Positions 1 through 12,400 of a stretch of DNA of 64,000 nt are shown piece by piece (the stretch's first letter is position 1; each line of letters begins with the position of its first letter). The stretch comes from Climacteris rufus (lineage: Eukaryota; Chordata; Aves; Passeriformes; Climacteridae). The notes under the pieces were generated by a model, which searched no databases, was not told the origin of the DNA, and saw only the letters and a program-made list of their open reading frames with translations. Made by a program: the position numbers and the translations under genes. The stretch spans positions 171,682-235,681 of the forward strand of contig VZRZ01002349.1 in the NCBI GenBank assembly GCA_013398175.1, in the 5' to 3' direction.

Positions 1-226
1 CCGCAGCCTCCGTGCCCCCCGGGACGGGGGTCGCTGCCTGCCCCGGTGACTCACGGCGGAGGCGGCAGCGGGCTGGGGCCGGGGCCGGCGGGCACCCGCG
101 CCTCGCCCGGCTCGGGGAGCGCTCCCTGTGCCACCTTGTCCCTGTCCCCGCTCGGACAGCGCTACCTGTGCCACCTTGTTGTCCCTCTCCCCACAGGACG
201 GTCCCGCGCCCTCCGCTGTGAAGAGC
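1..226 (+). promoter_or_regulatory. LPGAT1: GC-rich 5' end and 5' UTR of LPGAT1
   Basis: The first 200 bases are very GC-rich and contain many CpGs, in sharp contrast to the AT-leaning intron that follows, so this looks like the edge of a promoter CpG island. A pyrimidine-rich tract ending in CCACAG at 191-196 is a good splice acceptor. If used, it leaves a 30-nt untranslated leader (197-226) before the start codon, with an upstream non-coding exon at or before the window start. A GGTGACT at 45-51 could be a donor for such an exon, but a 150-bp intron would be unusually short. The transcription start cannot be placed from this sequence, and no TATA box is evident. Confidence 0.55.
111..190 (+). 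repeat. 40-bp tandem duplication before splice acceptor
   Basis: Two imperfect copies of a 40-bp unit lie head to tail, 111-150 and 151-190. Both begin CTCGG and share a GCGCT.CCTGTGCCACCTTGT core. The second copy runs into the pyrimidine tract of the acceptor ending at 196. Confidence 0.8.
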
Positions 227-464
227 ATGGCCGTGACTCTAGAGCAGGCCCAGCGGGTGGGCTATACCTGCCTGAAAGCACTCCTCAGGTTCGCTTTTAT
301 GGTCGCCAATAACCTGGTTGCTATTCCGTCCTACGTCTTGTATTTAATTATGCTGCAGCCTCTCCGAATATTGGATAGTAAAAGCTTCTGGTATATCGAA
401 GGAGTGTTATTTAAGTGGCTTTTAGCTATGGTGGCTTCCTGGGGCTGGTGGGCAGGATACACAG
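227..464 (+). CDS. LPGAT1: LPGAT1 coding exon 1 (residues 1-79, start codon)
   Basis: This is the N-terminal part of lysophosphatidylglycerol acyltransferase 1, an ER-membrane PlsC/AGPAT-family enzyme that transfers acyl groups from acyl-CoA to lysophospholipids. It was first described for lysophosphatidylglycerol and later also linked to PE/PC acyl remodelling. The ATG at 227 sits in a strong Kozak context (A at -3, G at +4), and the peptide begins MAVTLEQAQRVGYTCLKALL. A hydrophobic stretch at about residues 18-45 and a second, tryptophan-rich one at about 54-76 (ending SWGWWAGYT) match the conserved membrane-associated N-terminus of the family. The reading frame stays open upstream to 128, but that part precedes the acceptor at 195-196 and resembles nothing known to me. 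The donor is ACAG|GTAAGA at 464/465, phase 1. Confidence 0.95.
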
Positions 465-3400
465 GTAAGAATGTCTTATTAATTTAAAACGTACTAATGT
501 GTTAAAAGATTGTTTTCATATGGGGGTGTATAGAGGAATATCTGAATATAGTAGATACGTTTTTCTTTCCAAATTCTTACACAGTTGCGTTTCTGGCTTA
601 AGCTGCTGTGTACTGAAACGTTTTTTAAATCATAGCTAGAAAATACGTTTTAAGTGTTTCACAGTCAGTACATTGTCTTAGTTACATGAGAAATATGTTT
701 TTTCCTAAGCACCTTGATCACTTTATTTTAGTATTACATGAAAATGCTACGTCTCTACAAAAGAGAGTTGCTTTGTACTGTGCATGTAGCTGGTAGAGCT
801 GAACTTTTCTTGTGTTAAGTCTGTGCATCTCTGAATCATCTCCCCTTAGAACTATCAGGAGACAAAGCTAAGAAGTTTGACATGAAGTTCATGTCGGAAG
901 AGTAGGTCTTCTATTCCTTGCAACAGCGACTGTCTTTTCTGCCGTCTCAGAACGGAGGGAAGCAGAGGGAACCTCTTTCATTCAAGTAGTGATCTGCAAT
1001 ATTTCTCAACTGTATGACTCTTCATTTACTGTTAGCAGAGCTAATTACAGTATCTGTAGGGTTTTTCCCTCTGCATGCTTGCTTTGTGGTTATTATTGAA
1101 CTTGTTTTTGCTCGTTTAGTATTCATAGGCTCATCAAGGTGATGGACTGAACTGAAATATTAAGGAAGGCTCTAGTCTTGTCCTCGAATGCACTGGTTTT
1201 CATCCTGGCTACTGCACTTTGTGCAAGAAAACAGCCATCGGTTCTTTGTATGTGCTTAGGGAAGGGAAGAAATGAATCTACCGAGTGCAAAATATGAGCA
1301 GCGCTCCTAAAATTCTTTCCCTCTCTTCTGCCCAGGCTGCATCTGCAGGTCTTGTGTAAACAAGAAAAACAAGGAATGGCAGCACACAGCTCTGGAGTCT
1401 GGTCAGACTCCCGATTAGTCAGAAAGTCAGTGTTGACCCAGACGGAGTCTTGTTAGGCAACAAGAGCTGAAGCCTCTGTGATAATGTGCCTTTTGGTACC
1501 CTGGCGTGTGCCTTTCCGAGCTGCACAGAGTTTCTGTGGATACTCTAGGTGAGCTTCCCGGTCTTGTTAAGGAGATGGTGGCAGCAGCAACAGCAAGCTG
1601 GATTCTGATCTGTCGGGCTAGAACTGCACTGCTTCAAAACTGCCTTGCCTGGTACAGCTCAAGCTTATCTAGATCTGCTGTTTAAAAATCTTTTTATATG
1701 TTTGTATTTGCTCATTAAAAGAAGTCCACATAGTGTTTGCAGTGGCAGGTACACTTGTAAATGTCTGCTTTATGTCTTAAAGCACAAAGGCCTTCCAGAA
1801 GGAAGGACTGACTCTCAAGGTGTTGTGCGTATTACTAATTGGAAATGGGAAAGTTTATGGGCTTAATGGTGATGTTAAAGTCATACAGCATATGACCCCG
1901 AGGATTCACTGTGTATATTGAATGTGCTGGTTAAAATTCATTGTCCCATGACAATTTCTGAAAGCCATTTCCTCAGGGTAGTTTCACTGCTGACTGCAGA
2001 ACTGTGTGGTTTCTTTTGCCTATTGCTTGGAAGGTGGTCTTAGCATGATCTGCATATCCTAGAATCTTCTGAAGCATCTGTTGATTGGTGTTGCTGACAT
2101 ATCTTGACAATTTGAAATAATTTCTTTTGCAGTTTGGAAATGTCTTAGTATATTTGTTTGCAGTATTTACAAACTGCTGTGCAGAAGAGTTTTATGGGAT
2201 GGTGTATGGGTAAGGAGGCCCTTTCTGCTTTTCAGTATGAAGCATGGCTTTTGGGGAGGATTTTAAGCATATGCTTGTATGAAATTTAAGTTTAAATGCA
2301 TTTTATTTGACATGAAGACATTAACATCTTTTATACTGAAAGCTACGAATTAGCAAGAACAGCTTATTTCTTTGTCCTTTCTTTGACCTCATCAGTGCTC
2401 ACCACCACATGCAGAACAAACCTGGAAAGCATCTCTTTCTGGCTTCAACATATCTGTGTGTCTTTTTTCAGATTAGTGGATTTATAAAGGACTGTCACTA
2501 GGTCTCCTGTTTTTTATAGAGTATGGCATAACTAATTCAGACCAGAAACACTACTTTATTAGAGTTGGTGTCCCAAGACTTGCAGTGGTGCATCTGAAAG
2601 AGACATTGCTCTGGAATTCTTCTATTTTAAATTCCAGAAAAACTAAGTCAAAGGTAGGCTTCAGTATGTTCTATCTTTGCAAAAGTAAATGCAAGATAGT
2701 TGGTATGCATGGGCTCGTGGAAAAGATTAAAGATTTTTATTTTGAGTAGCAGAGGAGTTTGTCAGGATTTTTTTTTGTTGGTTTGCTCTTCGTTAAGAGG
2801 GTAATCAGGTAAATAAGTTTACTTGTCTTTTAATTGGAGGCAGTGGTCTGCTTCAGTTGTGTTGAAGGTATGTTTTAGTTTTTTTGGTTTATTTACTTTC
2901 TCATTTTCCAAGCTTGGGTCATTTGTTGTTTAAGAAATAATTTGTAATTAGGGACTTAAACTCAGCCTGCAAAATTAGATTCAGGGCAGATTTTTTTTGC
3001 TCCTGTAATTGGTATGTAATGTGTAGGAGAAAGCTCGACACTAAATGAAGAAAATATGGGGAGTGCTAGCTTATCCTTCTGGGCTTTGCTGCTGTTGCAT
3101 AATTGTTGGTATATTTTATTGAATATAGCTGGAAGAGCTGAGGAAGAACTCATGAACTGGGTGTGCCCTTCTCTTCCCCGCCCCTGCATAAAGCTGGGGG
3201 TTTTTGTTAAGGTCATAGAGGACTTGTTTCAGAAATTACATGAGCTCTGTCTAGATTGATAGCTCTAATCTGTGCTTTTTGACAAATGTAGGTGTTTGTT
3301 TGCAGATGCACTTAATGTTATGTAAAGAGATAGCATATAACTGGCCAAGCAAAATGAAGGATGGAATGGGAAGAGAAATTGTAAAGGTCACTGTCCTCTC

Positions 3401-6400
3401 CATAATCTTTCTTGTTAAGATGCAAGTATGAGAGAGAACTTGTGCATAATTGGTTTACTTTGATTTTTAAAGGGCAGAGTGTGATAAATATCTGTGTTGT
3501 TCTCTTGAGTTCTGTACGGTTCCTTACAAAAAAGAAAACTGAGTATCTTCTTATGAAGAGCATTCAGACAGTCTAGCAACGTTATTTTATTTTCATATGA
3601 TTTCAGAAAGGCCTTATAACTCTTCTAAATCTCCTTTTTTTCTTTTAAGGCTTTTTATGTAAATGTATTGCTCTCCTAGGAGCTGTTCAGCCAGGGCACT
3701 CGGAATCTGCATATTAGTGTGATTGAAAGGCACCTTGGAATAATACTTCTAAATATTTTCCTGCATTTGTTGAAAGATGCATTCTAAAAAAAGCAAACTC
3801 GAGAGTGCTTGATCCTTTGTTGGCAAGTACCTTTTCCCCCTGTACTATAATTTGTCATTGAATATATGAGTACACCAGATAGCACTAAATAGTGCAGTAG
3901 ATGGGAGGGAGATGGAGCATATTTGTGGTGGTGGATTTCTGATGACCTTTTGCTCACGTACAAAACTAGTTTTGAGGCAACCATCTTACAGATTGGATCT
4001 TCTTTGGTCAAGTATTGCAGCCTAAGTGCAATATCTCTGTATCTAATCCAATCTCCAAAGACAGGGCTGCTAGAGGGAAGCTTGCTTTGCATAATGACAC
4101 GCACACAAACTGTTTTGTTGCCTTCCCCTGCTGTCTGAATGCAGGAGTTGGTGGGAGCCCGTGGTAGCGTTGTTGCAGTGTGGCAATTAGGGGTCTGTGG
4201 GGCAGCAGAGCAATCAGTTGGCAGTGCAGTTGTGATGCTCCTGATGCTCCACTCTGCTGCACACAGCTCGGTACCACTGCCGGGAGTGCTGCTGTGTGCC
4301 CTGCCCGGGCCTCTGGCTGCCGCTGGGGAGGAGCTGGCGGAGGGTGGGTGTCCTCTGTCTGCAGCAAACATCAGCCCTCTGCACAAGCACCAGGGGAGAG
4401 AAGGCATGGACACTACAGGGTTGTGTGTCCCTGGGGAGGGGTTTTCCTGGGAGCTGTGCCTGGAGTCATTCAGCACTCCAGCAGCGAAGAGGACACCTTG
4501 ACAGAACCTTGTGTTTCAGCCTCAGCCACACGCGCAGTGTTGGATGGGTCAGCAGGCTGTGGGCAGGTGGAAGAGAGTAACACACCTGTTACACCAAAAA
4601 CTCTTAGTGGTGTGAGTCTGCCTGCTGGTATAACGATACAGTGCTTAATGAAAAGGGAACTAACCCTGTGGTATTACTGGTCTGTGTCAACCAGGGTGGT
4701 GACTTTGCAAGAGTGTTTGTAAGAATTGTCAGGTTTTGTCAAGCGAGGAGAATTTTCCTTTTCCTCCTCCTTTGTTGTTCAGCCAAGTAAAGAAAAACTG
4801 AGATTGGGATTTTGATTCTTAATTTCCCCCCTCCCCAAGTGATTTAACTTCTATTGGCTGATATATGTGTATGATTAAAATGTGACCACTCTACAATTTT
4901 TTCAGCAGTTACACTTTTTTTCCCGTTCTAATTCAAAATCTTGTTTCCATTTGATCAGTCAACAGCCTCAATTTCTCTAATCTTCTAAGAATGCAAATAT
5001 TTTTTGTCTTCCAGAGCTGTAAAAGATACAGGTGGAGTTGCTGTGACAACACTTCCTCAGTGCAGACAACATTTGCTGTCTGCACTGCTTCTCATGACAG
5101 GCTGGCCCCTCTCCTCGGGTGGGAAGTGCAGCAGAAGCTGAAGGACAGCAGATGAGATAAAGTAAATTTTTTGCCCCAAATAAGGCAGGTGGTGTTATTT
5201 CAGGAGACTTAGCTATGTCTCTAACCCTGCCATTGGTTCTGCCCTCCTCAGTTCCTATAGTGTGGTTTTTCACTGGCAGTATTTTGGTTTTGGGTCTAGT
5301 CACTAGTGTGAGGACTGAGCAGGGAGAGGCACAGGAAAACAACTCTTTTTTTGAGGTCAGGCAGTGTGTGAAATGGAGAGGGAAAATTTTCTTGTTAATG
5401 TTTTCTTAGAATGTGCAAAAATACCTGGTGTGACTCAGTAGATTTGGGCAGCAACATACTACCTGTAAACTTTTAGTTTATGCTGTGGGTGTGTGTTGAG
5501 TTTCTAGGCAATCTCTGACTTAAATGAAGCTTTTCCTGATGTGTAGGTTATGCTGAGATCAAGTAGGAATCTTTGGATTTATTTTGCTGTTTGTAAGAGG
5601 AAGTTTGTGTGTAATTTGTGAGCTGTCTCGATAAGAAAAGGTCAGAGTTGAATGGGTTGGGGATGTTGGAGCTGTCTCCACCATGGCCTGAGAGCAGAGG
5701 CTCATTGCACCTTTGTGTGAGAGGGGAAAGGTGCACAGTGAACTTAGTGTCACCTTCTTTGTACGTATGATGTGTCTGTAGAGGGTGCTGTACAGCGACC
5801 CTTGTCCTTTCCTAAGAATGTGGGAAATCACATGAGGAAATTCCCATATCTCCTTCTGGGGGCATGGGTCATGGTTACCATACTTCATTCTAGTTTATCC
5901 AATGTCATCAATGTGTCAAAAGCAGTAAAGCTTGTCATTCATTTTTGTATTGTATCATTTCACTGTAAAGGATCATTCCAAAAGATTACATATCAAAATA
6001 TTCTCCAAAAGATTACATATCAAATAGTCTCCACGTTTTATTTTCAGAAAGCTGATGCTGAAAGCTCCTGGCACAAAACTTAGAGTAAAAGCACACACTA
6101 TTGTTTTTGTCGCTTGTCGCTATTTAAGTACTTTTTGAAATTTTTGTTTGTTTGTGTTTTGTTTCTTTTTTGCTTTTAGAGCAGCTCCTGTTTCACCTAC
6201 TCTGGATAACACCAAAGCTATAGCAAGCATATCAAAGAATAGGAAAGATGAAATTATTAATGAATACCTGCACAGAAAGGTGTGATTCTATACTTATAAG
6301 TCCTGGAATGGCTTTGGGACGCTTCTGAATTAGCTCATGTGCTAACAGCCGAACGAAAACGAAGTTTTAGGAATTCTGGATTCTATTCCTTCATGTGGCT

Positions 6401-9400
6401 GAGTCTGCTATTTTTAGCTTGTGTTTTCATCCCTTCTAGTTCTTCTGGGCCTTTGTTCTTAGCATATCTATTCAGGCTAGTCTTCTTCTCCCTTCATTGC
6501 TGAAAGGATGTGACTAAGAATACCTGAGAGATGTGTCTGTGTTCTCCTTACCTGTTCCCGTTCTTTTTCTTGATGGTAGGCTTTTAGGAACCATATGAAA
6601 TAATTACGGGAAAGCTTTTGTCCAGCTCTGATTTGGGCCAGCAAAATCTAAGAGAGTTAAATTCTTTGTCCACAAATTCTTTGCAGTGTATGAAGGAAGG
6701 TATTTTTTTTCCACTTGAGCAGTCATCGTGTGTATTGGAACATGTCAGAGATGATGCCTTTATGTCAAAGATACAGTTTCTCGTTCTTTTTTAATGTAAC
6801 TGTTCTAAAGCATGGAAGTTTTAGAGATTGTCAAGAAATCTGGAGGAAAAAAATGGAGTGTTTAATGTGAGGAGGAAAACTTATTTTCTCTGGCATTTTG
6901 TTCTGTGAAATTACTTTTTAAGAATGAGACTCAAACAGATGAACATAATACAGCACTTTCCCTTTTTCTGTCATGTGTGAGAGGGACAGAGAAGTCTTGC
7001 CAGAGGTTAGTTTGGCAAGGTTTTAAGGTGCTGAAAAATGGAAGAGTTGTGCAACCTTAATTAGACAGGGTAGTTAGTAAATCCTTTATGGAATATAATC
7101 TTAGTGGTGTAACTTTCCAGTGTGAACTGAGCCAAAGTACAGCTCCAAGATACGTAATCTGCTCGTCTTTGTTACAGTGGGATATAAACTCTGGTGCTTA
7201 ACATGACATGTCAAATGTGTGATTGCAGAGGCATGGAATTGCACTGCTCTTGCACCCAGCACAGTTCAGATAATAGTCCAGCTACTTGTATGTGCAGTTA
7301 CTGAAATAAATAAGGTTCATACATTTGCATTCCTAAAAATGTTCTATGACACCAGTGAGGAGTTCTGCATGTGAGGCTGTTCAGGGTTTTTTCCTCTCCC
7401 CCCCACCAAGCATTTCAATCAAGGAGTGCCACTGAAGAAAGCCAGTGCCAGGTTTCAGACTCATCTTGCCCCCTTTGCTTCAGTTTTATTGGCCAGATAT
7501 GTAATGATTGTGTGGTGATCTGGATTACAGGTGGCCCTTGCTGAAACTACCCACCCCTTTTTTTGCTGGGTGACGTAGAAAACGCAGTCCCTAACCCGGT
7601 TCATTGTGTGGGTGTGGTGAAAGAACGTGGCTACAAACAGCAAGGGAAAAGAGGAAAGAAAGGCATTTTTTGGTGACAGTACCAGCTTTAATGTATTTTT
7701 TGAACTACTGCTTGTGGCCCCAATTCAAGAGAACAGTTCTGTGTAGGAAAGGGCTTTAGTATGTGAATAAAATGTCACTGAAGTAGACTTCTTCATATTT
7801 TCTTACTGTTTTCTTAATTGGTTAGTCTTGTTTATATTGGAAAAGTGCCTTCTGCCAAGTTCCTTTACAGAAGAAAACTAAGCTTAGGGTGAGAACAAAG
7901 GACTAGGATAAACTGAAAACTAAATCTAGTTGATAAAGGAATAAGGCCAGTGTTAGGGTGCAGGCTTAGCAGTGGGGTTCCTCTGAAGTTTTGTGTCTGT
8001 ACTATCTGGATTTGTCAGCTACAGAGACAATTGTAGAGAACTTCAGAAGTACTTAAGCTGCATGAATAGGCAACAAAATGCAGACGTTGTTTAGTGTTCA
8101 ACAATATAAAGTAATAAACATTTAAGTAAAGTAGCAGTTTAAGAAAGAGATGAGTATCACGGTGGAGAGCTTAGGGAAAGTTTTGTCTCAGTGCACAATT
8201 CTGTCTTCTGTTATAAATTAAGTAAAGAACAGGATGGAGAATAATACCAAAAAAATCAGTGGTTCACCTTCACAGTTCAGTAGTTTTGTCTCAGTTTTTC
8301 TAAAGCTATTGAGGAATTAAGGAGGGTCTCCAAGAGGTTCTTCAGCTTCATTAGTGCAGGCTGAAATCAAACCAGAACCATTTCATTCACAGCAGAACCA
8401 AACTGAACAACCCAGTGCTTCTGTTTCCTGGGCAGAATAGAAGAGATTCAATCTCCTTGACTTTGTGTAAAGAAGAAGGAAATTTTTTGTGTCCCCATTG
8501 GAAGGTAGAACATTGCAAGTCTTTCACATTTAGTAAGACAGCAGGGCCTGGAGGTTTTGTTTAATTTTTTTCTTAAATACTTTCATTATGCCTTTTCACA
8601 AATACTTTACAAGATTATACCAATGGTGTTACTTCTTTTGATTTATACAACATAACCTGAAAACTTCTTGTTTAAATGTTACAGTTCTAAAGGGTAAGGA
8701 ATTGTCCCTGTTGAAGGAGTTTAATAGTTCATAACTTACAGAGTCACCTCAGTTTTGTAATTTAAGTAAAGGAGAAGAGGAAAGATTAATAGCTTTATTA
8801 CTGCTTCTCACTTATGTAGAACTAAAAATAGAAATTATGTTCTAAGAGCAAGGGCCAGAGCTGCTGCTGTTTGAGAGGACATGGGTTCAGGAAAGTTGAC
8901 TCTTTAGGACAATGACATGAGTGCTTATGAATGTGGGGGGGGAGTTGGTGGCAAAAAGGAGGACTTTGACTTTTAAAAAAAAATATTTTAGTTTGTTTTG
9001 TAGCATCCCGTAGTTAAAAACCTGTGGAGTTTCTGTGAAAGACCATAATGTCTGAGTTTGCTTGCTAGAACTGGGGCAGAAAAAACCCCATCAATATTAA
9101 GAACACATACTTTTGGTTAATTTAAGCCTCAGTTACGTTTGAGTGTGGTGTTTAGAGTGGGCCACATTATTAATGTAATATTGTGACTTGGGTGTTTATT
9201 ACCTATGTAGATAAATGTGACTGTGTTTAAGTATAGTTTCCTGATGAGATGAAGCTACTTGTTCAACAGCTATTCTTTCTCTCACCTCTCCCACACTTCT
9301 GATTTGCTTCCTTGCAAATCTGTCTGCAATTGTCCAGATGGTTTGGATTTCAGGCATAATTGTGTTCTTGAGAGTTTTGTGGAAATTGACAGCTGAACGG

Positions 9401-12400
9401 AGGAGAGAGACCCGAGTTTGTGCCTCAGCTGAGGGTACTGCAGGCGAGCTCAGCCATTGTGTGTCTGGTTTGACATCTGCTGCTTGTTCAACCAGTGCAT
9501 CAGTGATTTAGGGTTTGCCACAGTGCCAGCCTATCTTGTCCATCCTGTTGAGGGGAAGGAGGGTGGACAAGTTTTTGGGAGACCAGGATTTGTCACTCCT
9601 GCTCCTGGAGGACCGCGTGAACCTGGCAGCGACAGATGGTGCTGGAAGCAGCATCCTTTCCTGTAGTGTTTAGTCCACCTTGCTTATCATAGCTTTTTAG
9701 ATCCAAAAGGCAAATGCAGAAAATTGTGTAGTCTTAATAAGAAGAAAAAAGACTGAGTGGTAAAAGAATTTAATATATTGAGTTTTTCTTACCTTCTACT
9801 TTGTGTGTTAAACATAAGTTGATGTGTCCTCCTAAGAAGAGGATTGAAAGGACATCAACCTCACTGAAACTCCATCCTGATTTTGGCTTGAATAGTGTTA
9901 ATTTTCCTCTTAAAACCACTACAGACTCTAAAGGTTACTGTAGGCAGGTCAGAGGCAAAGAAAATCAGTTCTGAATCTGACTCGGGGTCATGTAGAAAAA
10001 TGAGTTGCAAGGTATGTTTGAGTATTTTTTGGGAAAACCTGGAATAGAGCAATGGTGTGGGTTGTAAGCAGTACAAGAGTCTGTCAAGAAGGGTTCTGTA
10101 CCACTGTGCAGCACTTGTGAAGGCATCACATTAGAAATGTGGCCTCTTGAGTTTTCTACCTGAACCTGTTCTATTTTGATATGCATAACTATATATAGAT
10201 GGCCTGGCAAATCTCCAGTTCTGGTCGCTGCCAGTTTGCTTTCCAAATGCATTCTTCATTCTTACCCGTTTTTATTTCCTGTGGTTGTCTCTGGCATAAA
10301 ATCCAGTTGTTGTTGCTGCTGTCAACGGCATTACTTGGAAATAAATATAACCATAGGCTGTGTATACACTCATACAGAATGAAGGACCTATGAAGTTCAG
10401 TTTACATTTGTAAAAATGCTTCCAGATGCAGACATGGTTAATATAAATGTCTGTTAAACTTCTTGCATGGAATGGGTGACGTGAAAATGAACAGATGAAT
10501 ATTTTTTGTAGTTGGAACTCTTCTGTTTGTATTATCAAATCTAATACTTTGGTCTTCTAACTTAGTAACAGAGGAAGGAAACGAGACAACAGCAAGGTAA
10601 TTCTGTTGTCTTGGTTAGCACATCTTGAAACACTCAAGATCATTTGATGCCTGTCTTTGGCTTCTGGAGTTTGACAAGATTTGTGCAGGCTGGAGGAGCA
10701 CTTGTATTCCTTATCTTTTTCAAAGGGAGAAAACACTGAAACATACCTTTTTGTTTTTCTTTATTTCTTACATTCTCTGCTATTGTTTTAGTATCCTACT
10801 GAACTTGAAAAGCTAAAATGCAGAGCTGAGTTCATGTGACCACCAATGGTGTCACTGTAGGAAGGCAGAGGGTTATTTGGGTGGCTGTTGTGGGAAGGAA
10901 CTGTAACAGGTGGCCTCCTCCCTCCTTTCTCAGTCCCATTACCATCCTTTCCTGATATTTGTCAAAAACCTGAGTGTCTGGTCACTCACTGGGTTTGCTT
11001 TGGGACACTTTCTTTGAGTGAAGGATGGATGATTTGGTTGGATAGGTAGAATTCAATATTTGAACTGTATTGACCAAAGCTGTTACTCTGTGGGAGTGCT
11101 AGACTTCTGTAGCCTGAGTAATTTTTATATTTTGGTTTTTGCCTAGTTTTCTTTCTGTTTGAAGAAAAAGTAATTTGTAAGACATTTGGCAGGAGCTTCA
11201 GGAGTAGAGTAAGCCAAGGCACTTGTAGCCACAGATCATAACAAGTTGCATTTAAAGTGCTCACAGTGCCTATTGCTACCCACAGACTTAGGAGTATTCA
11301 CATTAATCATTTAATTGTAAAGTAGAATTTTGAGCCTCATCATATCTTCTTTCATTTGTAGCACTCTTGCTAAATTTGAAATGGAGAAGCCCATTTTCAC
11401 AGTCTTTTTCACAACTCTGTTCAACCCCTTTACGGGTGCTCTTCAGAGAAACTGCTCTGCACCCAAACCCTGTTTGTAATTGAAGTACTCTGAAGTCTGT
11501 TCTCTTTCTTTTTTTGTTCCCCAACATTTTTCTGCTGTCACTTCTACTGTTTGTCCCAAATCTATGGAAATTTTCTTTTATTTGAGCTGTGAATTTTATT
11601 TTTAATTTAAGGAACAAGAAGAGAGGGAGAAGGAAAAGTCTCAATTACTGTCATTGCAGCAATACGTTTCACAGTTTGAGCCTGGGTATTTCAATGAAAG
11701 GTGCATTGAATAGTAGTCTGTGCAGGATGAAGGGCAGGTTTTGGAATCATCCACTCAGAATGTTTGAATAAATTTGTTTGTATAGAGTCTGACCATTTTG
11801 TGTTGGTAAAAAGTACTACTGAAATTCCAAGTAGTGACTGTTGGCCACAAATCCAAGGTGTTTCTTGCAGTTGTCAGCAGGTGTAAGAGGATTATTTGTT
11901 TTGTAATACTAAGAGATGCCAGAGAGCTAAACTTTTCTTAAAATTAGGATCAGTAAACTTTCTGATGCTGCTTTGAGATGCATCAGCTAGGAATAATATA
12001 ATGAGAGAGGCTGGTTTTTCCTGCTAATTACTTAATTTGTGATAGCCTGAGTGTGCCATTAAAGGTATTACTTCTGATTTTATGATGGACTCCTGCTCAC
12101 TGTCAGCCTGAAACCTGGCCACACAATTCTTAACAGTCACTGAACTGGTATAGGATAACCTGGGGCAAATTTAGTAAGAGGTTTTGTTCTCTTGAATCAT
12201 TTGTTGTGTCACACCAACAAAAGTAATACTTAAGTTCCCAGCTAGAATTGGTGTCATACGCATTCCAGCATGCTTTTCAAACTTACTGTGGCTTCTTGTT
12301 TTAATAGTGGGATTTTCATAAGCAGAAACACAAAACTAAATCTGGGGATTTGCTATTATATTTATTTGCATCATTAGCTTGTAATCGGTTTATGATTAAA

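Noticed and set aside
128..226. In-frame upstream extension of the LPGAT1 start (33 more codons)
   Set aside because: It lies across the acceptor at 195-196 and the tandem repeat. The ATG at 227 has the better Kozak context and matches the family's N-terminus.
4008..4722. Overlapping open frames of 94-180 codons on both strands
   Set aside because: They shadow one another in a GC-rich pocket of intron 1, show no recognisable domain, and lack splice or promoter context.
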